Positions 1-14,200 of a stretch of DNA of 64,000 nucleotides are shown piece after piece. The stretch is taken from the NCBI RefSeq assembly GCF_963966145.1, contig NC_091051.1, positions 12,462,001-12,526,000 on the forward strand, in the 5' to 3' direction. The position numbers were made by a program, and so were the translations under genes. Origin of the DNA: Tenebrio molitor (taxonomy: Eukaryota; Arthropoda; Insecta; Coleoptera; Tenebrionidae). The notes under the pieces were generated by a model. It was not told the origin of the DNA and did no database searches. It saw only the letters and a program-made list of their open reading frames with translations. Numbering within the stretch: position 1 is the stretch's first letter; every line of letters starts with the position of its first letter.

Positions 1-2277
1 TACATTCTGAACGTTCTTTTAATAATTTGTTTTCTGAGAGTTACAGAATTTATCTTTTGTGAAAATTTCACCATAAAATCACTTTTACAAATCCATATAT
101 CAAATTCCAGGTAATACATGGTAGACGAGCATAAATCGCAATTTCATACTCTCGAAATCTGCCATAACATTAGAAGAAAAACAGAAATTGTGAGAGTATT
201 TTAAAAAAAATTAATTGACCTGTCCAGGAAGTAAATTATTTCCATCCAAATGTTTATTGGAACCTTTTTGGGACACGCTGTATGTTCATATTAAACGAAC
301 GTATCTGATATGCGACCAAATTGGAGTGAAATTGATTTTTCATTTAGCCATAATTGAGTAACAAAACTAGTTATAACATGTTGTGAATACATAAATAGAT
401 TGACCATTAACAATTTGTCACATCAGTTTAATTTTTATTACAAATTTTAAAGGACACCAGTTTCCATAAAAACGAAATGTGTGCGAAATTGTACTAAATA
501 AATTTGCCCGAATATATTTGTTGTTATCACGCAAATGTTAAAACAATTGCGAAATTCTTGACGTTTTCGGCCGCAGAACTGATTACACTCATGAAATATT
601 AAAACTTTATTAAGCTTATTGCTGAAAAAAAAACACGAAAAGTTCACGTGTCAGTCTTGACACTTTTAAAACAAATCGTAATATTGGAAATGATCGAGCG
701 CATCCCAATTGACCCAATTGACAAGCGATTTTGGGCAAGCACGTGATCGTGCAGTGCGAATTTTCCCATTTAATTGATCTATTTATAGTCAGTAATAAAA
801 TCGAAATTAGTGATCGAATAAATTGCTCACAGTTGGGAGAATCGGCCAAAGGCAACGAAGTAAATGTCAAATGCCACCTGTTATTTAATCAGGCATGCCC
901 CATTCTACCGTGGCTATTTTATCAGCGATTTAATTAAACTGTAACGAGTCGAAGGCGAAAATTGTAAAGTGAACGGCCCCACGCAATAAAAATCGAATTA
1001 ATGTAGGAAATTGTTTTTCAACCACGTGTCGGTGAAGAGTTCGCACCTAATCCTGCCAAACTTTTCAATCGCTTTTCCATTACTTCGTTGCAGCTTTCAT
1101 CAATAATCAATAACGTAATATTTTCAGGCCAGTAGTCGTGTTAGCAACACCAATGTAGTCGTTAATGTGAATAGCGGATGTGGGATAATTATGACTGCAC
1201 ATCATTAAACCGGCCCCGAAATTATTGGTTTAATATTGATGGATGCTATTGCCTTTCTAGGGCCCCAGCTCGCATGGGATCATTTACGTACGACACACTT
1301 GGGGCACCAGCACTGTAAAAATAAAAGCATCCTCTAGTATTTTTATTCAGTATCTTTTTCAGAGTGTCCTGTTTCAGCGCGGGGTCTTCTGAAATCAATC
1401 CATCATCCATTGTTTCGCGAAAAAGTATGTCGAGCTCGTGTAGAAATACGATAGTTGTCGCCCGTGTTATTCTGATGATTGATACAGTCTTGCAGATTTG
1501 TGATTAAATAAAGTGCCAGCACCGAGACAACTTAATTTGATAAATGCACCTGTCTCCGCCTCCCTTTTAATTTCTTAAAGAGTATTCAGGATTGTTGCTC
1601 GAGTCCAATTTAAATTCCGGTCGCGGTGGTCCTCCGAAGAGCAATTTCGAAAAATTGGATTTTTAAAAATTGACAAGCGCAAGAAGAGAAAGGCAGACCG
1701 ATAAAGGTATTGGTCGTGTTGGTAACTTAAATGCCGGGAAATCTTCCTATCGGATATCTCCGCCCTATAAAAGCGGCAAAATGAGGTAATCTCGTTGAAA
1801 GTATTGATCAGTTGTCGAGATATCAGTAAACGTATCTAAAACGATGTAAATACATCACAGCATTTGGAATTTAATAGATACGTCGGAGAGTAGCGAGTCC
1901 GACTGTAAAATGGTGTTTTTCAGCTGGCGCTGCAGAAGGGCCGTTCTGTACATCCGACCCCAATTTGCGTAAATGTATTTAATTAGAATAATTTGCAATA
2001 GTGGTGGATTTATTGCGGCAGGAAGTGGCGGCGGGGGACTCAACAAGCTGTTCAGTGTGTATAGTCGGGTCACTCTAAGTTTGAACACCAAGCTACATTT
2101 AGCTCGTTTGGTGTTCTACCTTACAGTGAGCGGACTGTACACCAAATCATCACTGCACTTTCCGAGAAGCACCAACTCCACACCAGATCGCTTTATTAAT
2201 TATTGCCATTAGTCTTAGACGGTGTAGACTCGTTGGAACAACTCTGACATATTTTCATGCCGTTATTATCGTTACAG
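1..2277. other. Non-coding stretch upstream of first recognised RapGAP exon
   Basis: I find no exon with supported coding content here. AT-rich DNA predominates. The only notable signal is a TATA-like core promoter near 1766 (listed separately). An upstream exon of the RapGAP-BTB gene must exist, because the exon at 2278 begins in mid-codon, but it could lie here unrecognised or before the window. Confidence 0.5.
1766..1814 (+). promoter_or_regulatory. Candidate TATA/Inr core promoter
   Basis: TATAAAAG at 1766-1773 is followed by TCAGTTG at 1808-1814, which matches the arthropod initiator consensus TCAGTY. The TATA to initiator-A distance is about 44 bp, longer than the usual 30 or so, so the pairing is imperfect. 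It points toward the RapGAP-BTB exons on the + strand and could be an isoform promoter. A short ORF starting at the ATG near 1909 ends at a donor-like site, but its phase does not fit the exon at 2278. Confidence 0.3.
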
Positions 2278-5200
2278 ATGAATTCTGCGAAGAATTCCCC
2301 CACAACTTCATACCTACTCCGGGTTATTGGATAGAATGTTCGAGACAAAAAATCACCTCCGACACGATATGGGACGAAAGCGAGTCGGACCATGAAATCC
2401 AAGAAGGTGACGAGGAGGATCACACCGATGGCACCGATCAAGAAAACGGACACCCCTCGAGAAGACGAGATCGCAGTGAGTTTATATAATAAACACGACT
2501 GAAGAGATTTTAATCACATTTTGTATTACACTCGAGGGTCGCTTCTTTAAAACGAACATTTTGAATTATACCTAGATACATAAATATTTAAATTTAATCT
2601 CAACGACTGGCCTAAGAGAGTTTTCTCAAAGACCTCAACCTGGGAAACTGCAAATTACATGGCTCAACGAAAATATCTCGGGACATGAAAGATTTCGACA
2701 AGTCTTTTGGAAAAGAGCAGACGTTAACGACAATGAATTCGGGATGTTCACGTAATTGCCGACTGAAACTGACGTCTTTCTCGCGAACCAGCAAAAACAG
2801 ACACAATTTTGCAATTATTTAATATCTTCAAACCAACTCCTGATGAAATTTCTAATTACGCTAAATAACTTATCTGATGTCGTTTTAACTCTCAAATGAT
2901 CGAACATTTTCAGTGAGTGACATTGATTTAAAAAATCCAGCAGTTAATGGAAATGGAAATGAAATGAAAAAAAATCAATGGAAACATTTTTCCAAGACAA
3001 AATTTTGCCACGAATAATGTTCAGATTACTATTTCATATATATACAGGGTATTTCACGAGTGATAATGAGGCCGGTGGAATTGAAAATGCAACCCACAAT
3101 ACATTTCCAAAGTTAACGTAGCTATTTGTATTGTATTGTTTTAAAATGAAATTATGAATCCATGATGGCTTTGCGTCCAATAATTTTATTTGTCACAGTT
3201 GACATTTACGAAAAAGTTAAAATACGTCCATTAAAATGTGTTCGAACAATGACAAAACAGACATGATTCTGATTTAAGGCAAATGTAATAAAAATGCTTC
3301 TGCCGTTGCGCGTTTACAGACAATAAAAATAAACATTTTCCCAAAAACTCTTTGTTTTTCCACAATTTCATAACAAAGCGAATATGACATTTATGTCAAA
3401 ATTTACGAAACTATGTTTTATGTTTTTTGAATCCAAAAACAAATATCCACGTTAGCTTTGCAAATGTATTGTGGGCTGCATTTTCAATTCCGTCGGGCTC
3501 ATTATCACTCGTGAAATACCCTGTATTGCCATAAAACATAAAAGTGCAATTGTTATAAATAATTTTACTCAAATTGTCGTTATTTTGTCTAGTTGTGACA
3601 GAAGTTGCAGTGGTAGTTTCTGCTTGTATTGATGGGTTACCTCGTAAGGTCTCTATTAGTTCCTGGTAATGATCAGAATCAAGTTGAAGATACAGTTTAT
3701 TAGAGCCAGAACATGAATTTCCTATTAACTTGATTAGTTGCGTTCATCAATTCCCGTTTTGCTAAAGCCGATACTGAGGAAGCCCAATGAGAATGGTTAT
3801 AAATTTTCACTGTTTTTGTTTCTATCCCAATTTTGTCTGCAGATTCTCTAGCCCACTTTGATAAAGTATTAGTTACCTAAAGGCATATTTTTGTACCACT
3901 TCTCAGTTTTCTAATTTGGGTTGACAGTTGAAAATAATCTGTCATTATTGTAAAATCTCGTTATGCCAACAGCTTGTTAAATAACCAAACTGGATTAAAA
4001 TTTTCGTCTTCATTATTCATAATTAACAATTTACAATTTCCCATAGTAAAAACGTTTTAGATGTGGATTGTCGAACTCAAAGTCGCTTAACACTTATGAT
4101 TGAACTGTACGTTAGTGAGATATCTGTCATAAAGTCCACATAATATCTTATAAGACCGCCCAGTCACTTTTCCTGGAAGCCCCAACTTAACGACAAGTCT
4201 CCAACCCCCATCTATATCGTTGCGGCAATAGCCACTTGAAACCACCTTGCCCTATTTTCGTAAAAATAAGATTTTCTGTCCATTGCCTTATCAATTTCAT
4301 CCTTAAAGAAGTGAATTTTACAATTTGCGGCTTCGTGTTGTAAAACAATTTTTTGGAGAGCTTCAGGATTATATTCTCTCCATATGCCATATGCTAGCCA
4401 TCATCTGGGTCTCTTCCAACGTTAGTAACTGAGCACTAACCTTTCTTTTGTCTGAGCATCTGTGAACACTTCTTCTTTTCGAATCTCTGATAAGTAAGTA
4501 GTAATCGAAGATAGATCCATTTTTATACCAAAATCGCGGGAATATTGTTTGCAACAATTTGGCCATAAAGTACTAGTTCATAATTTCTTTTCTTCCAAAA
4601 CTCGATGTATTGTTTCCACATACAAGACTTGGTCTTGATCATGTTCCGAGGAACACTTAGCGAACTTGAAGGTTTGATGATAAAAACTAATACATTTTTC
4701 ATTTATTTTTGAAAATGAAACCAAAGCAAGACGCTGCTGCATTGATAGTTCATAAAGATACAATTTTATTGCTTTAACATTGGCTTGATTTCGATCTTGT
4801 TTCAAAAATGTCTCCTCTCATTGATTTTGAGAATGAGAAATGAAATATCAAGTGGAGGCGGTAAAATGTTACCGGAATTAATTTAGCTGATTGTAAATCT
4901 GCACTCATTGTTGATACTATTGATCAAAATGTCTATGAGTGAAACAATCAATAAGAAACACTTTGTAGATTTTACTTTTTTCCTTTATTTATTAAATAGT
5001 TATTTTTGGTCGTTATTTTTTTACGAAAAACTGTACAATTCAGTTTGCAGGCCACCCTTTTAGTTGAGGTCTATTTGCTGTTCCTCTATGAGGCTATTAT
5101 CATTATTAAAAGCATTATTATTCAACCCTCAAATGACAGAAGTCGGTCGTATATTTTAGGAGAGTGATTTAGGCTGTGTGCAAGTTGTGCCGCATACAAA

Positions 5201-8200
5201 AAGAAACAGTCGGATAAAGAAATCCAACAAAATTACTTGTGATAAAATCTGAATAAGTATCCGATTGTGATAGGATCAGTCCACTCTGCTTTTATTTTTC
5301 TTCCTCGCCGTATTTTATCTACCCCTTGCAACTTGTTTCCAAATCTAAGATATTCGTAAAAGATTCACAATAAAAATGAATCATACTAAAAGGTTGTAGA
5401 AATTAAGTAAAAACTTTCGTTACGTCTTTAGAAAATGTTCCACACAAATCTAGTCAGATTCACAATTAATTTTGTTTCGTTGTTGCTTTGAACAGTCACT
5501 ATTGACGAAGCAAATATCTGTTGCAGCTTTGATCTAGTCAGGTTCATACTGACCACACTAATTTCAAATTAATCACATCTCTCTAATGAAAGTGTTTAGC
5601 TGAAATCAATCGATGCATCACATAAAGCATGTTATGTTGGTCTACCTTGTATTAATTCATATTTGTAGTTGTTAAATTCCTGATTTGAATGTATGGATAC
5701 AGGACAAGGGCGTACTATTGATTAATCTGTAGTTTTTTTGTAAAATTTAATTTCGCAATTTACTTTAGCGTAAAAATGGCATCGTCCATCTCCTTGATAA
5801 AACATAATAACGTTGTCGTCATAAATTTTAATGTTCAATTTGGGTACAGCCTGTATATGCGGAATACTGAGAGATTTTCTTTATTTAATCATGTAATTTG
5901 AAGTCCGCGGAATGCCTCTGACTGTGGAAGCTCTTAAAAATCCCCGAACTTGTACAAAGAACATTCGCTTTAAATAACTTTTCACAAATTTGTTAATACA
6001 AACAAATCTTGAAAGAACAAGAGTTTTTCAGTTTATATGCGACTGTTACTAATGACTATTTGCAGCTGCATGCAATATTAAACAATAGTAAAATCATGAA
6101 ATAGTGAACCCATTGGATTTGTACAGGTCTGCACATCTGCAAATATCGAATAAAATTGATAAACCTGCATAAAATGTTATAATATGTATTTAGTTATTGT
6201 GCAAATTTATCGCATATGGGTACATGTACTAAATTAATATTTTGTAATTCCAACCAGAAATGAACTAACCAATGAGCGCACAGGCAATATTGCTTCAGAG
6301 TTTTACTTTCCTGCAAACTGAAACCCTGATAATATAACGTTCCCATAAATTATACGAAGGGCTTAAGTCGTAACATTCATATTTAGAACAAAGTTAAAAA
6401 CCTTGGAGAGTCTAATTTAATAAATCATCTAAAGATTTATGGGGCCTCCCCGAAGCTCCGTTGTATGTTTTACTGTCTCGGAAAAAAGTTTGCATGTCCG
6501 ATAAATATCGGCGAACATCGATACCAATTATCCATTCCAGGTTGTAACGATCTGTACGAAGACGACGAAGAAGACGACTCTTCGTCCCCCCGCAAGAAGA
6601 CAACAATAGAAGAACAATGGGAGAAGAACCAAGGTTTCGAGTTGACCAGTGTCGAACAAGAAACTTACGAGAAATATTTCTACGGCACCGAACACTGGAA
6701 CTACTTCACCAACGACGAAGATTTGGGCCCCGTCATCCTATCAATTAAACAAGAAACGCTAAACTCCCGGGATCAATTTAGGTGAGTCGCTTTCTTTCCA
6801 TTCGGTCCAGAAAAGAAACAGAGCGACAAGTAGTTTATTTACGACAAAGGAAAAACGACGAACATGTCCTTTTTGTGTGTGTTGGGTGACGCTATCACGT
6901 GATTTCCTACTACTCCGAGGAGTGTTTCCGCTACCGGATTGACGTGCCATTTATCATTCGAATCACTTATAAATTGTTATCCCAGAAAGTGCACAATACC
7001 GATTCAATTGGGCAAATGTAAAAGAGATTTTCGCAGACTAGTCTGCGTACAGATCGGAGACCAAGTAATTAATTAACAGTTCTGGCATTGTGTTTAATTT
7101 ACGGTAAAAATTAGCAATCGTGCAAGAAAATCTGTTCTAGTCGTGGAATTTGTTCCGCTAATCCCAAACCATGTCGGAGCGATGCAGATTGTCAAGTTTA
7201 TAGATTTGCTACCTTTTCGAGAACCCTTTGTTGTTTTAGGATCATATTGATCGGAGGATTAGCTTGTTGCTAGACCTTGGAGATATTACTGCTCAGAATA
7301 TACAGCAAATTCCTGGCAGATCGATTGTTATCAAAAATTTAGCGGAAGCTTACGATCCATCGGACGAAGTTTCTTTGTGTTCTTGGAGAATCACTTAATG
7401 TTACACCGATTCACGGAGAAAATAATTTAGTTACGACACACAGCAAAGCTGTGAGAAATCACACAAAGTCACAAGTCCGTGGAAAAACTCGATCGGACGA
7501 GTTTCGCAACCGTCTCAGCAGGGATGTTTATTAAAAGTAAATCAATTCCCGCAGAGCTAACTATCAGATGCGTAATTGAGTTATAAGCTCGGCAGGAATT
7601 AAGGACACATTCTTAATAACACGTCGCAGTCTAGATTTATTGATTGAGGACAATGGAGCACGCTAGCCATCCATCAATAACATTATTGCAGCGATTTCGT
7701 CCTCTCGTTTTGCGAAATTTTCTCACAGCACGGTCATTTTTCAAACAGAATCGGGCCAGTCATAAAATCGCTCCTCATTCCGGTGAATGCTTAAAAGCTG
7801 CGAACGGAATTTTTTTCCCAACTGATAACGACACAAACACGTAAAGCTTCATATCACGAATCTATTTCTGTTTACACTCGTGTATCTGATAAAAAAAATA
7901 CGATCAGCAGTTCAAGTTTCGACTTGCCCAACTGGCCGACACGCCATTTCTGCAAGAAGTTGGGACCTCTTAACCGTAATTACAATTTTCAGACAGAATT
8001 GCCTTCTATCTAAGCAACAAATTTTGATGATAATACCTCTCAACTGACACGAAAGCTGTGTTATTTGGCTCATAAATATTAACGGGCATCAAAGCGTCTA
8101 CACTAATATGGGGTATTTTGCAAAAACGAAGCAGCTATTGTCGCTGCCTCTAATACGAAAATTTGCGGCAGGATTATTTAACATGTGGATTTCCAAACGT

Positions 8201-11200
8201 AATGTACCTGTAAGCCAGTTAAAAGCTTTGTGCGGAGGTTCGCTTTCTTTTTAGTTTTCGAGACCGTTTAGAATTACGATAGAGAGGAATTAGCTGGAGC
8301 GGTTGTTTTATGCTTCGGGTTGTTCGTGGATTTGAAATCATTCTCGAGACGATCAAACAAGATCAATATTCATGAACGAGCCCAACCGAATCATTCAAAA
8401 ACGACCAGAAGCTTCAAGAAAAATCGACAATTACGGTGATTAAGGAGTAATAATGAGTCTAGCAAAATTTGTGATGCAACCAACAATACATGTCCCCCAT
8501 AGATAGTTTATAAATAGATACATTTCAGTGGCGAGTTTGCACTCGGTGACCTTTGTTGTCAAAATGAGTAATATAAATTAGAAAGTTCAATCGTAAATCG
8601 TTGTGAGTAATGCTAAAGAAATTCGTTCACATCCACAACTCCGAGTGGGTGTGAATCCCTTGCGGCTGGAAATTCGAATTGACTTAAAATTAGCCAAGGG
8701 ATTTGTGGTTCAAGTATCTACATTCAATATTATGGAGTCAAAAACTGGCGCTTTGTGAAAAACTAGAAACGATAATGTGATCAAAATGTTCCATTTACTG
8801 TTGGCACTTGTAAGAAAATGTTCAAACTCGAATCCTGTGCTAGATAAACGAGTTGAGCGTGGATAAGTTCGGCCATTGCGTGCTGGTCAATAACTCGGGG
8901 AGAAGTAGGAATGATGATTCCCTCGGTTCTGTTCCGATTTTTAACAAATTTACGAAAAATCAATAAACGTCCAAGTCAGCAGAGCCTTGAAAGTTTTTCG
9001 AGTTGTTTATCTTTCTCCTTGTCCAATAATAAACCACCAAAATCTCAGATTTCTCCTAGTGCTCAAGATAAAGTTACTACGGTAGGCTCGTGGGAGTAGA
9101 CAAAGTTTTTGTATGTCGTGACAATTAATTAACGAACCATCATCCGACCCGATGACAGTTGCATGGTAAACACAAAATGAATAAAGTTTTCGTGGGACGC
9201 ATCCCCCGAAAACTTTCGACAATCTCAAAACTTCATAAACTAATTACCACTTAGTCTCCACGTAATTTTATACGATACTTCAATTTCATAAACTCCGGTC
9301 GATCGAACTTCTCATTTTGTTTCGTTCGATGTAGTGAAACTGCGCTTGAAGTTTCCTCGAACACAACTCCCAAAATAAAAACTTAACTCGACACTAGTGT
9401 TGACGAAGTTGCCGTCGTCATTAAGGCAGAATTTTAGTCCACGTCGGTTATTATTTTTGTTGTGGTGTAGTTTTTCTTGGAGCAATTTTTACATTATGTG
9501 ACAAAAGAAAGGAGTTTTCGATCGTGTTTACAACTTCCAAATTACATTCGTTGGCTTCGTTCCTTTGCGTCATTTGCATTGAACGTCGATTTTTGCTCAG
9601 ACCTCAAATTGCCAAGTTTCCACCAAACGCCCTCGCGAAACGTAATATTGACAAGCTCGACTCGGTGCGGCTAAATTCCCGAAAATATAAATTATCACAA
9701 ATAAAAAACGTCACCGACGGTGGTGTTTTGTAAAAAGGACATGCACAGATAAAGCCATAAATCACACTTTCTTGAACAAAATAAATTACAGAAAGTGGAT
9801 TATTAAATTTTGCCGACTCTCTCAGCAAAAATATTTACAACTACTCCTGAAACAATGTACTTTACCAAGTTGTTTCCTAACACTCAGATTCACGAGAATA
9901 TTACATTTTAGCGATGATGTGTGATACATTTATTTTAAGATTTTCATATAGTATGGGAATTTGTTAAAGCTCGACAAGAGTTTGACAGATAATTACATCC
10001 CTCAAGCCTCAAAGTTCTGCATAATCTCACATTTTAAATGGCAGCTGACACGAGCTTTCAAACGAAGTTTGTATCATCTATTTTATCTTCATCATGCATG
10101 AATCGCATTGGATACATGTCCAAAAGAAGTATTCTCTTGGAATGTCTAACTTTGGTTACCGTGTGAGGCAAAACATCAACCGCTTCTTGTGTCTCTTCTT
10201 CACCCGAGCAACTGTCTGCAAGACTGATAGTTTTATTAAAATAAGACACGTTTTATATTCTCTACCGTTGGTGAAACGTGCATCGGGTTATACATTTTAC
10301 GAGAACATAACTACAAGGCAATAAAAATATAAAAGCGAGTGATCCGGTAATTTTTATGGGCTGTGCCTATTCATAAACTCGTCCCAATCTAATATGTAAT
10401 CTTTCTTACTTAAGCACGTCGTGACACTTTAATAGACTGAGCGATGAATCTGGTAAATTTAATTTACACAGTAACATGACGGTTACACAAATAAACAATT
10501 CGTTTTCTTCTTTCTGTTCCATTCTTTCCGACAGAAATCGATAGCTCGACGTGACACAAAATTACCAAAATTTGGCCGACTCGACTTATGCACACCGAAA
10601 TCAATTGGACGACAAGGTTTTGAAAAAGAGCCTCTGTTAATCTTTGTCATTAACGTAGTAACAAATTGGACCCAATTAACCTGTTGAATGTACTCGCACT
10701 AAATCATCACTTTCACCACCACCAGGAGGTGTAATTTTTACGATCTTATAAAACAATTAGCCTTGATGGCCACAAAATTGATATTGTCAATATTTATGTC
10801 GATCAATAAATCTCTGTAATTAATTACGTTCTGATTAATAAAGCTGTCGCAAAGCAGTTCGTTCAATTTGTTTCGAAGCTGAATAAACGACTGGATTTTT
10901 CAAACGGAACTGTGCACAGATAGTTTTTGGGTGATTAAAGATCTAGGCCCTTCGCGTCGAGCTTGTGCAGCAATTTTTGAAGTAAATTGTCCTGCAAATA
11001 GTGAATTGACGATACAATGTCTACACAACCCTCCGTGATGTTTATCTAGATGAATAGATTTATATTTGGGTTAATGGGATTGTAATACAACAACCCTTAG
11101 GCTTTTAGGGCAGCCTCGATTCTCCAACAAAAAGTTTTGTTGAATTAATTGAATAACAATTTAGTCCGTCTAAATTTATGATCGTGTAGAGTCCGCATCT

Positions 11201-14200
11201 GGCCGTACTAAAATATTATGGACCAAGCAAGCACTTCTATTTTATTCGAATATAAAAAAGCTTTGATCCTTATTGTGTGAGAGTACAGATCAAATATATT
11301 TCCTAAGCAATTTCACGTTGTTATCCATATAAATAAGTATATGGCAGAAGAGCTAATATTGATCGGATCAATTTTATTGGGAATGCGAAATAATAGAAAA
11401 ATCTGAAGCACAAAACAAATATTTGAAAGAAATGAGATACAGTCTGAGTGAAAAGGCGGTTGCCAGTGGTTAACTCCCTTATTATTTATTTTAGTCTCCC
11501 GGTTAAATTGGAAAAGTTGCCGGAATGAACCCATTAATGATGGTACTTACATGTTTTTCCACTCTTGCTATCTGCAGGTTTTAGGATTTGTTTATTTATT
11601 TACGAATTAACTAGCGCTGCTGTCCGTTCCATGTGTTATCGCGTTTTAATCCAGCTCTCTTTCGTTTGGAAGCTTAGTTTGTTGTTACAGTGTGCAAACG
11701 AATATGTTTGCGTTGGTGTTATTATTCCAAAATGTCATTGCATTTCGAGTATTATCACAACAGTAGTGTTGTTTCTAGATGTCATTGCATTTCGAGTATT
11801 ATCGCAACGGTAGTGTTGTTTCTAGATTGTCAACAGAATCACTAGAGAATATTTGAGATGGTGTTATAAAATTGTCCCGGAACGATTGTAATAATCATTC
11901 CGAGGATAAAGATAATAAAGGCACATTTTCCGTCAAAACAAAACCTTGCATGATATATTTGCTAATATTTTTCGTGCGCCTCTTATCTGACAAAATAACA
12001 AAGTTAAACAATTTTAACTTTCATGGAGGCTCGTTTCCATAGCATCAACTTTTTCTCTGCTGAATTAGAGTGATGGAAAACAAAATTATACTTTTTATAT
12101 CTAATAACATCAAATAAAAAGGGCAACGAAACAACTCTAATAAATTATTGTTATTTCAGCTCACATCTTCCAACGTTACATACGAGTACATTTCCCCCCG
12201 ATCTAGGGAATTCAATTTAACACTAGGTCGCAGGTTCAAATTATAAATGCACCAGTTTTCTGCATATTGAAATATAACTTTTTGAAGCTGTAGCGTCGTG
12301 AATTTTCCATAATGGATTAAACCCAATTTGGAAAATGGGTCGGTATTGCATAAATGCAATCTTAACGACCGAGCAATTAACGAACCAGTGTTCCAAATCG
12401 TTTAAATGACTGCGTTCCTCCTCATCGATTATTAATTTCAGTCTTTGTCGAATCTGATTATGAAGTAACGGATTCGAACTCCGGGGGATATTTTAATTTT
12501 CATTACGCACGTCGTGACCCGGCTCCTCCACCATTTTTATTACGGAGGCTGAACTTTTTGAACGTTAATATATCGCATACACGCATATTTAAAAGCGTAC
12601 TCCTCAAAACAGGAAAAGAATTTTAATTAAATATTCGCAATTTCCACTCACGTACTTTGACTATTTATTCTACCTGCGTCACGTTTCTAACGTCTTATTA
12701 AGAGTGGTCCAACCAGAGGGCTCGACGCCTCACCGAAAGTAAAATCATAATCTGTAAAGTTTTCACTAATTAAAAATTTAGTATTCAATAATGCCCCGGT
12801 CATAAAATCTTGTCACGTTCGGTATTAGGTGCGATTCTTCTTTTATGTATTAGCACAAGGGACGGTCTGGTCGTCGAGGTCTTAATATTGTCGACGTTAT
12901 TTAGAAACACTTGAATATTGTTCTTACAAACCAGACACGTTCTTTTATTTCGCATTATCATATTTCGATATCGCAATATCAAGTTCTTCGCCCTTTGTGC
13001 ACAAAGACGCATTCGGTTTATTCGTTCTAAAAAAACTCACCCTTAAAGATTAAATAAATTATTCGTCTACGATTTCTGAATAGATCATGTTTTCTACCAG
13101 AACCGTGTTTGACGTTGTTACTTATTACGTTGTTTTACGAATCTTTGGTACTTTCTCTTTTATATGACTGGTAGCTTTGATCTTTCTCCGCCGGAACATT
13201 CAAACAATTTTTTGTATGTTTGAGAGTTGCTGCAATTACATCTACATCTTTTAGTTAGGTATTGTAGCGTTTTGTGTAAAGAATGTTCCGATTTCATGTT
13301 CACACGATTTCATTTGATGATTTTGACATTTGATACTTGGACAGATTTGTCCCCAAATACATACAACAAACATCATTTTGTAAAATTTACATTAAGGAAT
13401 GGACAAAGAGTAATGATTTTGATTTATTTGAACTGAGCTGCTGAAAGTTTTCTTCGAGATGCATTATGTTGGTATCACTGCTGACTTTCGCGCTGCATAC
13501 CGCGCGATCAACAACTACTTAGATAAGGGGCGGCTATGACTTTGACAGTGTCAGATTTTTCGTATCTTTAATAATTCAGCTAATAAACGTCAAACAACTG
13601 TCACTCTGAATTAAATTTTAACGCAAAAATGGTTTTTACTTCACAACATAAAAGATTCATCACTGAATCTTCCTTTCGTAAAGGTGTTTTCAATAACGGA
13701 GAATTGACATACAGCGCTCGTTGCCTGTTTGATCGAGCTTCGGCAAAAATTTTCAAATTTAAATTGAAACAGGTATATGCAACCAAAAATACTTCCATGA
13801 TCTAAATAATTGTTAATCGCATGATACAAGAATGTGACACATCCTAAAACATATCCACTTGCTGTGTCGTTATTTAATAATAATAAACTCGTTTATTACA
13901 ACATTCAGCCTATTTCTTCTGTCCGCAACTATAATAACGTAACACATTTCTAAATCGTTAACAATTTTGAAATCACTATCTCTTTTTTGTGAAACGCATT
14001 AACTCAACAACGAACACAATTTCTTCTTCAACTTCATTTTTTTTTCTTCACTTCACTGTCTAAAGTAGTCTGCTGTTATCACTTTTACATTGTACGTAAT
14101 CAGTATTTAAAATTGAAGAATCGCAGCCCTTAACAGATGTTTTCCCTTAACTTCTTCTTACATTAAAACATCTGTTTCAAATCCAAACTTCCTGAAACAA

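Noticed and set aside
1909..1966. Short ATG-initiated frame as first exon of RapGAP-BTB
   Set aside because: Its donor would leave phase 2, while the exon at 2278 needs phase 1.
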